DNA of 62,000 nt from Phoronis australis (Eukaryota; Phoronida; Phoronidae), in the NCBI GenBank assembly GCA_002633005.1, contig NMRA01000022.1:493715-555714 (forward strand), written 5' to 3'. The stretch's first letter is position 1. The number at the start of each line of letters is the position of its first letter. Positions 9,354 to 22,410 of this stretch are shown one piece after another. The translations under genes were made by a program, and so were the position numbers. Under the pieces are notes generated by a model. It did not search any database, was not told the DNA's origin, and saw only the letters and a program-made list of their open reading frames with translations.

Positions 9354-11387
9354 AACATAAGACTCGTCTTTGTCCCTCCGGGCCCCTTGGCTCAAGACTC
9401 GCCAGCCTTATAAATAATCTGTCACTGCTGTCACGAGTAAAATAAATGGATGTGGAGGTAAGCCCCACAAGCACTGAAGATTACGATTTCCATCAGAAAA
9501 CTCCACGCTTCATTTTACAACAAGATCAACTTTCCAGGTAAACATATTTGAATGTTAAAATATCAAATATGAATTCCAGCCGAGTTTGCAGCTTGCGAAT
9601 CAGGTGGTGACCAAGTTCGAGACTGGCTATAAAATGCTAATTAACGTATCCTAATTCATTTGAACACAAAATAATTGCCAAGGTCAGTCACCTTCTTAAG
9701 GTAAGAAGTACGTGCATCCACGCTTCCTAATCTAGAGCGAAATTTATATTTATCCAAAATTGATAAAATGAGTCCCATACTAATAGCAAGAGCTAAAATT
9801 ATGCCCGTGTATAATATTCCTATGGGCAGAGCATTTTTAAATCCTCTTAAAAGAGATGACTCCATTTATTCACATCTGGAAAACTTTTAGCAAAGTATAA
9901 TTCTCTCTAGCACTATGGTCTTTCAAGAAAATCTACATATTCTTATTTTCCCTTAAAACAAGGTTTTGATAATCTTTTAAATTCATATGTGGAGAGCACA
10001 ATCAGACCAAAACTGATTTATAGCAAGCAAAATAATCACCTTCCATCCCATTTTTATACCGGTTATATCACAATGAGGCACAAACTATTTCGAACTCGAC
10101 AAACTTTAGCCTCACTTTGGACCCCAAATTTCAGATTCCCCTCCAAGGCTACGTCTTCCGCTGCGTGGTCGTCCTCACACTCTCTCTAAGCGCGCGGACT
10201 TCACTGTTTGGGGAAACTGGGTCGGGCCCGTAGCCATCAGCATTGCACCGTGGGTGGTTCGAATTTCTTGAGCGGTGGACCTTTGATATTTTACAAATGT
10301 CCGTCGAAACTGTGGAGGTTTCATTAAGGTCCTCAGTTGACGCAGCTTAATCAGGGGGAAGGAAATTTGTATACTCAACGATGACTCAGTTCCATGTTTT
10401 TGAGATGAGAAGGAATTAGTAATACCAGAGATGAGGATGCCGCGACGTTTGCTCGCAACGAGCGGGACTCAAATCGGATGTAATGTGGTCCAAAACGTTC
10501 TTGCATTACTTCCTGCCAAATTTTCAAATCAGGCATGCTTAAATGTGTGATGACACCCACTCGGACAAAAATATTTAGTCGGAGAATATAACTTGACGAA
10601 TGTTTTTATCTAGTTATATTTTTGGGTGTTACTTAAGTTGCTTACGTCGTTGGAAAGGGGAACAGCCCACTACTCAACATTCGGTTCGTCATTCCGAAGG
10701 TTCACTACTAGGAAAAGATCTAACTTTTTCAACTCGTGTATAATTTTTACACTTTTACACGCGAAAATGAATGATACATACACTGAACGGTGTACCTATA
10801 CCGAAAACAACGCCCATGTTCTAAAATGCCTTGCTTGGATTTCATGCACCTGCGAAATTACCCGCATGTCTTACAAATAAACACGGAAATTGATAACGTT
10901 ATTGCACAAGTTTTAAAAATATGGAGTGGTTATTTATCAACCACGATACATTCATCAAATCCATATAAAGGTTAATTGCATCATTACAGAGCGCCGCAGC
11001 TGAAAAGTTTAGGGCCGCTGAGCCTGAACCTCACCCACCAGAACCACGTACACAGCGGGTCGAAATTAAATGTAGTTAGCAGGCTACACTGTCCCTGCCA
11101 GTCTTCACGAAATCAGTGAGCCCCATTCAGTCTTCTTAAATTTAAAACCGTTGGTCACCGCAGCCATGACCCGTGCCCCAGATGTTGAGATGTTGTCCAT
11201 GGTTGAGAATGAGTCGTTAGTTAGATTCAAGAATTAAGATTGGCAGTGATTGGAACGAGCTCATTTGTAAACAATGAAATTAATGTATTAAGAGCTAATC
11301 AACTTTTGCACAAAACCTTTAAATGCTTACTAAATGGACACAAATACAATAATTTATTCATGTTTGTTACGACAATCAGAGTAATGA
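9354..11387. other. No gene recognised
   Basis: Several 60-80 aa frames on both strands (for example 10175-10378 minus) lack domains and splice context. No RNA gene was seen. Confidence 0.5.
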
Positions 11388-11600
11388 ACGGTGTAGCCCA
11401 GTGGTTTGAGGTCGGGACTCTTGTATGGGAGACCTGGGTTCGAATCATGGCTTCACTGGCTGCCAATCGAGGCACAAAGGTCGGTGTCTCCTACTCATCT
11501 GAGCTCGGTCTTATAGTGAATATGTGCAAGGGTGTGAATTAGAACCTGGATATAATGCTAAGCGACTCCTGGGGCTGTGCTTATATATAAGAAAAAAAAT
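11388..11600 (+). mobile_element. tRNA-derived SINE
   Basis: Box A is TAGCCCAGTGG at 11394-11404 and box B is GGTTCGAATC at 11437-11446, the internal RNA polymerase III promoter pair of tRNA genes, 43 bp apart. The body continues beyond any tRNA length through CTCCTGGGGCTGTGCTTA and ends in a short A-rich tail (11592-11600). A functional tRNA is excluded because no 3' acceptor stem pairs with the 5' end. No clear target-site duplication was found. Confidence 0.75.
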
Positions 11601-11715
11601 AACTGTCTGAGTTCTGGTTTTGGAATTGTGTACATTCCGGCGAAGTAGTGAACTTTCGAAGGTGGCGAATCTTCGGAGTATTTTGATGGACCTTCAGAGC
11701 AGCGAACCGTCGGAA
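11601..11715. other. Short spacer
   Basis: Sequence between the SINE tail and the LINE 3' end, without recognisable content. Confidence 0.4.
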
Positions 11716-12420
11716 TTTTTTTATTTATTAACGTAATATTTACAATGAGGATAGCCCCATCAGTTCACACTGCTTTCCATGGGGGCCCTTAGTAAAAACA
11801 AACAGATAGTAAGACAAAAACAGAATTACAAAATGAAAGAAAAAGCAAAGAATAAGAAATTAACTCTGAAAGACTGATGAAGCAAAATAAAAAATAAAAT
11901 ATGATAAGTAGAAGATAAAGAAATTAAGACAAGATAATTAACTAAAATATAAATATAAATATAAAAAATTAAAAACAGAAAATGAATAATTAATAAAAGT
12001 AAGACATTATATAAATAACAAATGAATAAACATGCAATTCTTAGACACTACATGAATCTATTTTTTAAAATTCTTTTAAAGGTTAGAAAGGATGATGTAG
12101 ATTTGGCATCTGCAGGGAGAGAGTTCATGAAAAGGGGCTGCAGTAGGAAAATGATTTTTTCCCAGTTTCGCTTCTGCTTTTAGGAAGATTGAAATCAGAT
12201 GATGATGAGGACCCAGTATTATAGCGATTAGTAGTCATCTTAAACTTAACACATAAGTAAGATGGGACAAGACCTTTAAAACATTTGTACATACAACAAG
12301 CAGATAGGAATTGATGTCTTTTGTGAATTTTCATTATACCAGTCTCTTTATGAAAGATCACTAATTTCTAACAAGCTTGGTTTCTAATTGTAAAAATCGT
12401 CCAAGAATTTGTTGACACAT
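11716..12420 (-). mobile_element. 5'-truncated LINE 3' end (reverse transcriptase tail)
   Basis: On the minus strand 12361-12125 encodes RRH-like HQFLSACCMYKCFKGLVPSY, then RYNTGSSSSSDFNLPKSRSE and TGKKSFSYCSP. This is the typical tail after the reverse-transcriptase domain of CR1/L2/RTE-like non-LTR retrotransposons (LMYK..NGLAPSYL, then a serine stretch, then KSFS..AP..WNSLP). A frameshift at about 12125 moves the reading to NSLPADAKSTSSFLTFKRIL, ending in a TAG at 12048. The 3' UTR follows, with GGGCCCCCATGG and a terminal AATAAATAAAAAAA at 11716-11730. Only the last 100 or so codons remain and the frame is broken, so it is inactive. Confidence 0.8.
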
Positions 12421-14053
12421 AAACAAGTAAATCAGAAAACAATGAATCACTGCAGGCTGCCGGACGAAAACAACCATGACATAAAGTAGTAGGCCGTCAC
12501 ATGTCAACATAACTTAAAAACCAGACATACTGCGCATTTTGGGTTAATTGCAGTTACGAGACTTTTTTCAAATCATTAGTTCACTGTATTAAATTTCTAG
12601 GCAATTCACGATGGCATGCGTGCAGGACTGACAACCGGGAGAAGGGGCATCCCACGGGAGGTTTGGTGACCCTCCTCAGAATTTGTTGGTATTCACCTAG
12701 ATTCGACAGTAGGTCTTTGCAGTGGTAAGTTGCCTGCTACGGTTCATGAGTGAAAGTTCCACTCCAAATCTAAAAATCGCAGAAAATTCTTTATTTACAA
12801 TTGCCAAAACATGTACTCCCGGCTTTGAGCGGAATAATGTCTCGTTGGATATTACTGCTGTGCGTGAACTTGGAATCCTCTCAAGATAGGGTATGCGTGA
12901 ACTTGGAATTGAACATATATTTGGGCAATCAGGTGTAAAATTTTTGTTCAGTGTAAAGAATTTTTGTAATTATTGGCCTGATAAACACTCACTTTCTCCT
13001 TTACCGTAACTTGTGTCGAAGAATCGGAGGAATTTGTGATTGGTTAAAACAATTATTGTCTGGTGAATAAGATCACCAATAGCTGAAAAAAATAGATGAA
13101 TTTTACGTTATTTAATTTGGTTTAGTGCAGTGCAAATTTTTATCCACGTTATTTGAGTAAACTTGTCAAGTTTCCTCATGTATTCCAAGCTCACGCAACA
13201 CTCACTTCATGTACGCCACCCTCTGTACGTATTGTGTATATGCCATCGGCAAAAAAAACGAGGGAAAGTGTTTGCTAATCTTCAGCAGAAAACAGTTGTC
13301 TATGATATGGCCGTATACCCGTATTTTCTGTGTGTATACCTCCTGTCAGCGACTACTACTATGCCAAGACGGTAAAAATCAAACAATAAAGAGTGAGTAA
13401 AACCAAACTTTCCGGACCCGTATGCTTGAAACATCATTGCTGTAACCATTCACGAGGCCTCAGTCTCATTTTGGTTATCTTGCTGTCTAACATTTTCCAT
13501 AAACTTTGGAAATAACAACTATGGAAAATGGTACCAGTAAGGTAACACTTATCACGTGCACTCCATTTGGGCCCAATGTGACAGGATGCCGCCAAGAATA
13601 GAATAGTACACTGATCCAAAAAAAACATGAGACAGGCCCTACCGAAAATTTCGGCAAATATGCCCGAACGTGGGCGCATGAGCCTATATTATGGATTGTT
13701 TTCGATTATAGAACCATGTGCCCGTAACTTTCGGGCGCCCATGACAATTAAAGGTTTTCCCACAAAAAGGAACAGTTCGCGAGTGTAGAACAGAAGGCGA
13801 GGAACAGGAATCGGGGGGGGGGGGGCCNGCATGCGCGCATTTATAATAAGTGAAAGGAAGATAGGCAGGTATAGGTGGTTACCATACAAGCTTTTCTTCG
13901 TACTTCTTTCAAAAACCATGAATTGGGTCATTTTTTCTGGAAATTCCTTCTCAAGGGGAAGTGAATAACTTTTTAGTAAAGGTTGACGGAAGGTACTTTG
14001 GTTAGGGATCGTTTAAAACGTATTTTTCACGAGTTTTCGCGGTCCATGCCACT
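12421..14053. other. No gene recognised
   Basis: Includes a short direct repeat of TGCGTGAACTTGGAAT (about 12860 and 12895) and a G homopolymer with one ambiguous base at 13828. Minus frames at 13434-13931 have no recognisable domain. Confidence 0.5.
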
Positions 14054-14234
14054 TTAAATTTGTCTCGATACCTTTTCAAATAAGAGATCTTAAGTTTTAA
14101 TTAAGTTTTTGATAAAAGCTCTATCTTAATTTTAACTATCTTACCAGATGTGGAAGCTTCAAAGTATGTAAGTTAAGACAAATCTTAGACTTAAGTAAAA
14201 AATGAACTTAAGTCAGCTTCTTGGAACGGGCCCC
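14054..14234 (-). mobile_element. Truncated GGGGCCCGTTCC MITE
   Basis: Reverse-complement relative of the left 70% of the element at 26274-26523: same terminal GGGGCCCGTTCCAAGAA, then TGACTTAAG, CTAAGATTTGTCTTAA and AAGATAGTTAAAATTAAG. Similarity ends near 14054, so the other terminus is missing. Confidence 0.75.
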
Positions 14235-17200
14235 TGCGCTTTGTGCCAGTAAGCTTTGATTTTGGTCCGACTTGCAGTTATAAAATTGTTCTTCCCCAAG
14301 TTTCTTGGCAGTTTAGTATAGTGATATCTGACTACTTCTTCCTTTATTTTATTAGAACTGTTATTCATTGTGTTACCAAACGTTTCCACGAAAGAAACTT
14401 GACATCCTGGTAACGCGGTAGTGTTACTTTCACACTAAATGATAGACGTTGCAAAATCACAAGCACTGCTTCCCCCTGCAAATTGCGCTCTGCAGAAGGT
14501 GGATTCGTCCAACATGGAATGTCAAAGGAGATCGACAACAGCCTGAGCGCCGTTCGACGTTGCAGTCGTCTGCTCCATATCTGCTGACCAACAACAATCC
14601 TGCCTTTCGACCGCTAGATCTTGCGTGAGTATGTTCGCTGATTTGTATGGGCTCAGACTATGTAGGTTACTGACTGTAGGCCCTACGTGCTTTCAGGCAT
14701 TTCATGTCACTATGATTAACATACACAGGCTACAAAGTCACACCATAGATTATAGACGTAGCCTATTGCGTAACAGTGACAGAGCGCGACACACATGACA
14801 ACTAATTGTAAATTATAGGATCTTTCTCCCTGGTCATGATTACTCTATACGCGAACCCTACTGGTGTTGAGTGAGTATCTATGACTACGCCATGGACATG
14901 GTGTAACTAGGCAGCGATTACCGACACCAGTAGGAAACGTGCAAGCCTATGCTAGTTGTGTGTTGTGTGCAGTCGCATCTTATTTTAGCTGTCTTGACCA
15001 TTGCTAATGAATCATCAGAACTTCAATATGATACAAATGGGCTCCTCCAATCAATGTTAAGTCTCCTGCAGCATGACAGATTATGCAATATATAGCCAGA
15101 GTGAGCAGCTACACCAGACAATCAAAGCTTTCTAAAAATTACTCTTTGTCTTAGACATTTCCCTTAAGAGGTTACAAAAAAGTTGACATAACCTAACAGG
15201 GAAGCACTAGGTCAGTAGATCATGGTCACAGACTGCCTGGAGTAGTTACTGAGTCTTAACAGCAGGGACTAAAAGGAAACAGTGAGGTCACATCAACTCA
15301 CTATTGGTTTTTATACTTTGACTTCAAAATTGATACGATTACATAAGCGCAATGCAGGTTTGGTCCAGACTGTTTTGCTCATCGTCCTTAATTATCTCCC
15401 CAGTCAATGGTAGGTTATGGTGCTGACCTAAAACATGTCCTGTCTGGGAACTAGGGCACTAGTCAGGACTATCTCTAATGCCAAAGCAGGTTATCACTAA
15501 GAGCAGGCTGGTACAGACTGATCCTGCATGTCAATTTCAAAAGGGCTATTGTGTGTGACGGACGTCCATCATATACAACCATCTGCAAAATTCTAAGCCA
15601 ATATTCTGACTACTCACTCCTTCCAAACCCAAAATGCAAAATCAATCCCCCTGTCATAACTTTTGAATAATTACAATATGACTACTGCCTTGTCAAAAGA
15701 GTTGTGAGTTTTTGTTTTTGGAGAAATAAATAACTAAAAAGTAGGCCCACCACTTCAAAGGAAGCACAAACCATTTCTACCTTTCAATAAAATTATCAAC
15801 CACGCACTTTGACCTCTAGTTTTCATTGAATTGATATTCTGTAAATGACTCAGTTTTCTAAAGGTTGAATATTGCTAACACATGCTTCTTAACTGAGTTT
15901 TACAGGTGAAGGATAATTTATTGTGCATCACTGACAGCGTTCTAATCTTTTATCTCTACATTGACACTCATTTTGCAACAGTAAAACTCTTGTTGGCTAC
16001 CTTACTTTGATAGAGAACAATAACCAGCCACTGTGAGAGTGTGAAGTGTGCCTTAACAATACACAACACTATGAGTAACTACTAGTGTTGCAGGGATAGG
16101 ATGAGGTGTCACCCACAATGTTGCTAAAGAAAAGGCTCGAATGGAAATTGATTCCAAGGCAGAGCAATCAATTCAGTGATCTGTCTAAAAAATTAATAAT
16201 TACATAAATTAGATGGCATTTCCTCAGTCGCCCACAAATTTTCGTCTGTTATTTTTTTTAAAAGTCTCATAACCATAGCGAAGTCTCCTCAGCCGCAAGA
16301 AAATCCTTGTGTGATAATATTGTGCAGCGTCACCTGTTGTTTCCTGGGAAAATAAAACATAATTTTGATACAGTGTCATTCTCAAAATGTCTTCTGATAA
16401 TTTCCTGGTTGTATCTGTCTATGATAGCGAACGTTCTTACCAGAACTGAGCAATTTAGAATCGAGCATCGAATTGGAAAGGTTTCAACCAAGGAGTTTAC
16501 TTTAGTAGGAGTGTTAATTGATGAGTTTCCTGTGACGGCTACTACTAGATCTGCCAAGTAACGGTCAAGTATGTAGGTTGGCAACAATGGGAAAGGGCGC
16601 CTAATTCGTTTTATACAACTTTAATAATTTTTGTAAAAATGGAGAAAGTTCTATTTTTGATAGCCTCTCATCCAAAACTGAAACACTTTAAAGACAATTC
16701 CTTATATAGTGGTTTGGCAAGTGATTCATAAAGCATGGAATCTGTAAGTTTTACAGGAATTCAATGAACCATTTCTGAGATATGGTTTTCCATGGACATT
16801 TTGACATAACCTTAAATATTGTGTTAGATTACTTTGAGTCCATTGACTCATTCCATTACTTCTATAGTCCGTGGTATTCTAAACTGTGTTATAATCAGTA
16901 ATTGAAACTATTTATGAAAGTGTGACCTTTTTGTTCTTTTTGTCTTGTATTAGTTAATCTCAATAAAGAAGGTGGGAGGGAGGGAGGGAAAGAAATGCTT
17001 TTAGTTATTAGGTATATTTTTAATAATGCTATGGTTAATGAGCTGAAAAATAATTACGACCATCTAAAGGTTTCCGACCCGTGTCAAGAAGGCCCCCCTT
17101 TACAAGAATAAGCAAATTAAACTATAGCTTTGGAGAAGTATGTTTCTAGATTCTATTACCAGTGCATACGAAGCAGTTGGATGTATGACAAATTGGATCA

Positions 17201-17940
17201 TAATTGTTTATTATGAAATTGGTTAAAAACCTGGAGGATACTTGCAGGCAGTGCCAAGAGCAGGGATTGGCATTGCAAATCTGATGCAGGCTCTTGCATT
17301 GTGTTGGATTTGGGAATTAAAATTTTAGGTTGCATTACTTGAAGGCTGGAAGAATACTGATTCAAGTGTATGTCTAGTTGCTTTATATGGGATCAGTCTG
17401 ATGAAGAAATTAGTGATGTAAAAGTAATTAGGTTGATGATTTGTGAGGAATTTGTAGTAGAAATTTTCAGTTGAGATTTCAGAGATGTCTTGGAGTTGAG
17501 GGAGGCGGAGTTCCTTACATGTGAGCATTAAAACAGGAATTAAATAAATTTCATAAATCAAAAGATTCTTTTTTGTGCTGTCTTCAGTTTCTGTGTAATA
17601 CGACTGCAGATTACGGTAAATGCGGGAGGACAAGTTGTTGAGAAAATAAGTTTCAGGTTACAGTGCGTAAGAATATTTTGAAACGAATGTTAGGGTGATT
17701 GGAATGGAACTTCTTTATTGTTTTTGAAGAAATAAAGATAGAACAGTTTTCTGAAGTCTGACCAATGAAACCACAGTATACAAGAGATAATATTTATCAA
17801 AGAATTGCTAACAATAAAATAACACAAGGCTGACTAATCACTGAAGGCTATTTTTTATTTCTTTACTATTTTTATGCTTACTTTGAAACAGTAATTTCGT
17901 GACAAAATAAAGCTTATTTTGCTTCAGAAAAACACGGCGG
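14235..17940. other. No gene recognised (3.7 kb)
   Basis: A moderately GC-rich patch at 14470-14640 ends in a donor-like GTGAGTATG, so it could hide a non-coding first exon, but nothing confirms it. Open frames at 16307-16561 (+) and 17325-17633 (-) show no domain. A G/A-rich run lies at 16970-16995. Confidence 0.45.
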
Positions 17941-18080
17941 ACCCTGCCGAGGTAAAAATTGACCGTCGGACGATTATTGTCCGATGGTTGGAGTTAGCTA
18001 ATGCGAACACAATAGCCCATAGAATTCAGTTCAGCTGCTTGGTCTGCTTGGTCACAAACGTAATCCTTTAAAGGTATGCA

Positions 18081-18225
18081 TATTTACTTGGCGAAATAAA
18101 TTTCGCCAAATATGTTGCTCTTCCACTAAGTTTGTTACTTGGCGAAATAAATTTCGCCAAGTATGTTGCTCTTCCATTAAGTTTGTTTTTACTTGGCGGA
18201 ATTCTTCGAATTCCGTCAAGTATGT
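18081..18225. repeat. Three tandem ACTTGGCG hairpins
   Basis: Three near-perfect palindromes follow one another: two of the form ACTTGGCGAAAT...ATTTCGCCAA and one ACTTGGCGGAATTC...GAATTCCGTCAAGT. TATGTTGCTCT linkers separate them. They look like back-to-back termini of the large repeat family that follows. A similar cluster closes that family at 27563-27781. Confidence 0.7.
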
Positions 18226-19800
18226 TGCTCTGACAGCAAATTTTTTTTTTTTTTTTTTGTTCGCACTCTACAGGTCGCAATTCTGGTCCGATTTTCACGA
18301 AATTTGCACACAACATGTAGATCGGGAATCACTGGAACGCTATTGTTTTTGGTCATGATCGGATACAAAATGGCGGACGTGGCGGCCATTTTGTATCCGA
18401 TTTCACAGTCAAATACTCGTAGAGGCCGCATTTTTCGGCCTACATGGCTGAAAATCGGTACGAATATACTGGAACGCATGTGCTACAATTGTGCAGAAAA
18501 TCGTTGACTTCCGGTTAAAGATGGCGGAAATATTGGACGTGGCGCATGCGCACCCGAAATAGGGCTAAAAACGTTTTCTCCTGTAGAGGGCGCAATTACA
18601 AACCAATCACTTTCAAACTGGTCACGTGTTTGTTGAGTTTAATAAGCTTTTATAAAAAATTGTTGAACTGGAAGTCACCTTCAAGATGGCGGCTGTGGGG
18701 CATGTTCACACGGTTTCAATCGCTCTGCTGTCGCATTTTTTATGGGAAGAGCAAATGACGTGAATTTTTGCATGTGGATTCCTTGAAGTATGGCCTTTCA
18801 AAAAGTCTNNNNNNNNNNNNNNNNNNNNNNNNNNNNNNNNNNNNNNNNNNNNNNNNNNNNNNNNNNNNNNNNNNNNNNNNNNNNNNNNNNNNNNNNNNNN
18901 NNNNNNNNNNNNNNNNNNNNNNNNNNNNNNNNNNNNNNNNNNNNNNNNNNNNNNNNNNNNNNNNNNNNNNNNNNNNNNNNNNNNNNNNNNNNNNNNNNNN
19001 NNNNNNNNNNNNNNNNNNNNNNNNNNNNNNNNNNNNNNNNNNNNNNNNNNNNNNNNNNNNNNNNNNNNNNNNNNNNNNNNNNNNNNNNNNNNNNNNNNNN
19101 NNNNNNNNNNNNNNNNNNNNNNNNNNNNNNNNNNNNNNNNNNNNNNNNNNNNNNNNNNNNNNNNNNNNNNNNNNNNNNNNNNNNNNNNNNNNNNNNNNNN
19201 NNNNNNNNNNNNNNNNNNNNNNNNNNNNNNNNNNNNNNNNNNNNNNNNNNNNNNNNNNNNNNNNNNNNNNNNNNNNNNNNNNNNNNNNNNNNNNNNNNNN
19301 NNNNNNNNNNNNNNNNNNNNNNNNNNNNNNNNNNNNNNNNNNNNNNNNNNNNNNNNNNNNNNNNNNNNNNAGATTTTCTGATAACGCTGTTCCTTTGTTG
19401 AGCGCTCTTGCTGCATTGATGTTGGTTTATCTTCTATTGAACTAGACTGTAGCCTATTTCTTATTGATTTATGACATCTAAGTTCGTCATATGAATGTTG
19501 TGATGTTGTTCATCATCGCCACCACCATCATCATATTCGTCATCATTGTCATCATCTTCGTCATCATCTCCGTCGTTGTCTTTTCCGTTAATTTCGCCAA
19601 GTGTCGCTCAAGACTGTAGCCTTTTTCTTACTGATTTTGGACTTCTACATTCGTCATGTGTATGTTATTATTACTTCTTTTGTTCATCCTCGCCACCATT
19701 GTCGTCATATTCATCATCTTCGTCATCATCTTTATTGTCATCTTTTTGGTTAATTTCGCCAAGTTTCGCTCCTCAGAGCGCTTTCATTTTTGTATTATCA
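18226..19800 (+). repeat. ACTTGGCG-family composite repeat with assembly gap
   Basis: Runs through GCACTCTACAGGTCGCAATT, a hairpin CGGATACAAAATGGCGGACG paired with CCATTTTGTATCCG, CTCCTGTAGAGGGCGC and AAGATGGCGGC (18683-18693). After the N gap it ends in a CAT/CGT-rich stretch and TTAATTTCGCCAAGTTTCGC. It is the opposite orientation of the copies at 22411-27785 and parallel to 29285-30455. No transposase frame is seen, so it is probably non-autonomous. Confidence 0.7.
18809..19370. other. Assembly gap (562 N)
   Basis: A run of undetermined bases inside the composite repeat. The long open frames across it are artefacts of N. Confidence 0.99.
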
Positions 19801-21268
19801 CAATGGTAACGGTCTGTTTCTGCCTCCAATAATAAGTATTTTGTTGTTGTCACTGTTTACATATGCGCTGATTTTAAAGTTCGTACTGATGTTTTGGCCA
19901 AAAACAAATGTGATTAAAGGTATCCATAATTTTTTTTCTATTATCACAGTGGTACTGGTCTGTTTCTACCTCCAATAATACAAAAATAAGTATTTTGTTG
20001 ATCATATTTTTGTTAACCTGGAAGCTCACGACCGAAATGCGTATATTACCATTGTAAGATAGAAGTTGTGGGTATTTATACATTTTGATATGCAGCACTT
20101 ATAGATGTTGTTTATTTATTAACAGGTCTCACTTTGTCACTAAATTCTCAATATTATTTTTTGATAAACTAGACTATTGTACAGCCATGTTTATTTTCTC
20201 AGGCAATGAAGTTGTTTCCTTTTGTCTATGATGTATTTGTATGTATGTTTCAAAATAAGAACTGTGTGATATCTTGCTTATCATTTTATTTCATCTAAAA
20301 TAATTGCAGTATAAATACATCCAACCTATTGGGATGTGTCATTTTGACAAAATTCGTTCTCAGCCAATGTAACTACCATATAAGAGGTTTCTGATTGCCC
20401 TACATATGAAAATCCAGGTCAAAGGGAAGGTTACAAGTAACTGAATTGTGTTGGAGAACTTTATGATGACTTCTTAAATAAGGCAGAACAGCCAGCTGGC
20501 TCTCTATTGTGTTGACAAGGAATGATGTAATTGAAACTTGGGGCTTCAGTTAACAAATCTAATGGGGTTTTGCTTGAATTTTCACCATGACTAGGTCCCT
20601 CATGAATGTCTGTGGTTATGTGTCTTATGTTGGTGAGATTTCACTGTACTAACTTTATGATGCATTTATTGAACAACAGGAAAAGTTGTACTGTTTCATA
20701 ATTAATTACTTTGCAATATTGGGTATTTCATAATTGTCGCCTCTCCCTGTTGGAAAGTCTAGTGGTGATTTTTGTGAATGACTGACCAATAAGCACTCCA
20801 CTGATTAAGTGCAATTTAAGCTTGGCTGATGGTACAATTCCGACCAACCTTCCTGCCGATGATTATTTCATTATGGTGGTTTGTTACCTACAGGTATATG
20901 TCAATCATCAGGAAGTCATCAACCACTGCTAGGCTATGTTCAGGTTAGCTTGGCAGTGTAATAGGTTTGGCTGCTGGTATGTATTTTCTGTTATGTTTTT
21001 GATTATTTGTGTCTGTTGGCCACAGTTTTACGACAGGCGCTCAATACAGAGCAATGTAGACCCATTTATTTGTAAAGTGTATAGTGCTTTTGAATTTGTC
21101 CACCAGGCTTTGTAGCGAAGTAGTCCAGATGATTGATAGGACTCTGACTAAGCTCCTGGGCCATGTCAAAAAACAACACAATGTCTACGTTTTCAGAATC
21201 GTTACCAGCATCAACATTCAGTTAGAGTTGGCGTATTTGAAAATTCTAGTTAACATATTAGTTTATAA
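19801..21268. other. No gene recognised
   Basis: AT-rich. Two related lines, CTGTTTCTACCTCCAATAAT (19955) and CTGTTTCTGCCTCCAATAAT (19812), form a short direct repeat. Nothing coding. Confidence 0.5.
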
Positions 21269-21773
21269 GCCCATTCATACTCATGTCGAAGTGTGGATGC
21301 TGTCAATATGAACAGTTAACTTCAGTCAGATCTTGGATCGAAGCTGATGTCACCACAGTAAACAGGTGGATTTAACAGCGGAGTGTCGACGCTGCGGTGC
21401 GGCATGAACTGTCAACTTCGGTCCCATCAAAGTTATCGCTAAAGGCCACTGTTATCGTCAACAAACAACTAAGGGGTGGTGTCGTTGCTAATAGTTGGAT
21501 ATATTTTGCCCGAATAATAACCAATAGAAATAGAAATAGAAATAAGTTTTGTGTCAATTAGCTCATGTAAGTGTTCTCAAATTGTCACATGAAAAACATC
21601 TTAGCGTGCCTTCGATGTATCAGCGCTACCTTGCGATTACTTTGATGACAACAGCGTCATCTACCGTTTAGTTCAATGTCCGTTAACTACCCAAGCTGGT
21701 ATGAAAAGTTCAGTTAACTTCACAGTTTATGTCGACAATCTGCTCAGACCGGAGTAAGTCAGTATGAATGGGC
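21269..21773. mobile_element. MITE with GCCCATTCATACT ends
   Basis: The left end GCCCATTCATACT (21269-21281) is matched inverted by AGTATGAATGGGC at 21761-21773. Inside, GTTAACTTC-type words recur near both ends. About 505 bp, no transposase. The target duplication is not obvious. Confidence 0.6.
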
Positions 21774-21989
21774 CATGTAAGAAGTGTAACCTATCTCTTT
21801 TGACATGGTATTCTTTGGTGGTCGTAGTAAGTGTGATTTGTCTTACACACTTACAATGAAAATGAAGAAATGAAATAGCTCATAATTGCTGATTCAACCT
21901 GTTGTTGTATTTTGTTGATGTGATAACTTTTTACTACTTTTGTTTACTGCACTAATAACACAAGAGTGTGTTTGATAAGTCTCATATAA

Positions 21990-22272
21990 CTATATAGATG
22001 ATGAGATATCAAGGGCTGTTCTAATGCTGTCACAGATAAGAGAAACACCCTGCAGAACTGTGTTCAGAGGACGTATAAGGTTATATGTTCTCCCATTTTG
22101 CTTTTCGCAAAAAAAATCCATTAAAACATCAGGGCTTACTGTGGGAAATCCTGGACACGTTTTTTGAGGATTTTTATAAAAGTTTTTTATTTCAGAAAAT
22201 TTGGTGAATGCTAGTGACATGACTTTTTCCCTATCAATGTACCTTTCAAGAACAATTTTTTGTCAAAATGCA
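21990..22272 (-). pseudogene. Unrecognised coding-like fragment
   Basis: A minus-strand frame is open from 22272 to its stop at 21990, reading VLERYIDREKVMSLAFTKF, then KNPQKTCPGFPTVSPDVLMD and FFCEKQNGRTYNLIRPLNTV. Residue use is protein-like (balanced charges, Pro/Gly turns, no low complexity), unlike nearby chance frames. A stop closes it just upstream and no clear acceptor or promoter is visible. I do not recognise a family. It could be a gene exon or a transposon-derived fragment. Confidence 0.3.
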
Positions 22273-22410
22273 GGGTCACATGACCACAAGAATAGTACAG
22301 TGTTGTGAATGACATGATTACATTTACAAGTGTCAATTAATTCCTAGTTCCAGAAAACACTGTATGAATAAACAGTCTCTAGTTACTTTGATATTTCAAA
22401 AAGAAGAAAC

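Noticed and set aside
11394-11446. Functional tRNA gene
   Set aside because: Box A and box B are present, but there is no pairing acceptor stem or 3' end; the unit continues 150 bp to an A-rich tail, so it is a SINE.
17325-17633. 102-aa minus-strand open frame
   Set aside because: AT-rich composition, no domain, no splice or promoter context.
18706-19445. Long open frames (200-236 codons) on both strands
   Set aside because: They run through the 562-base N gap; the unknown codons create the openness.
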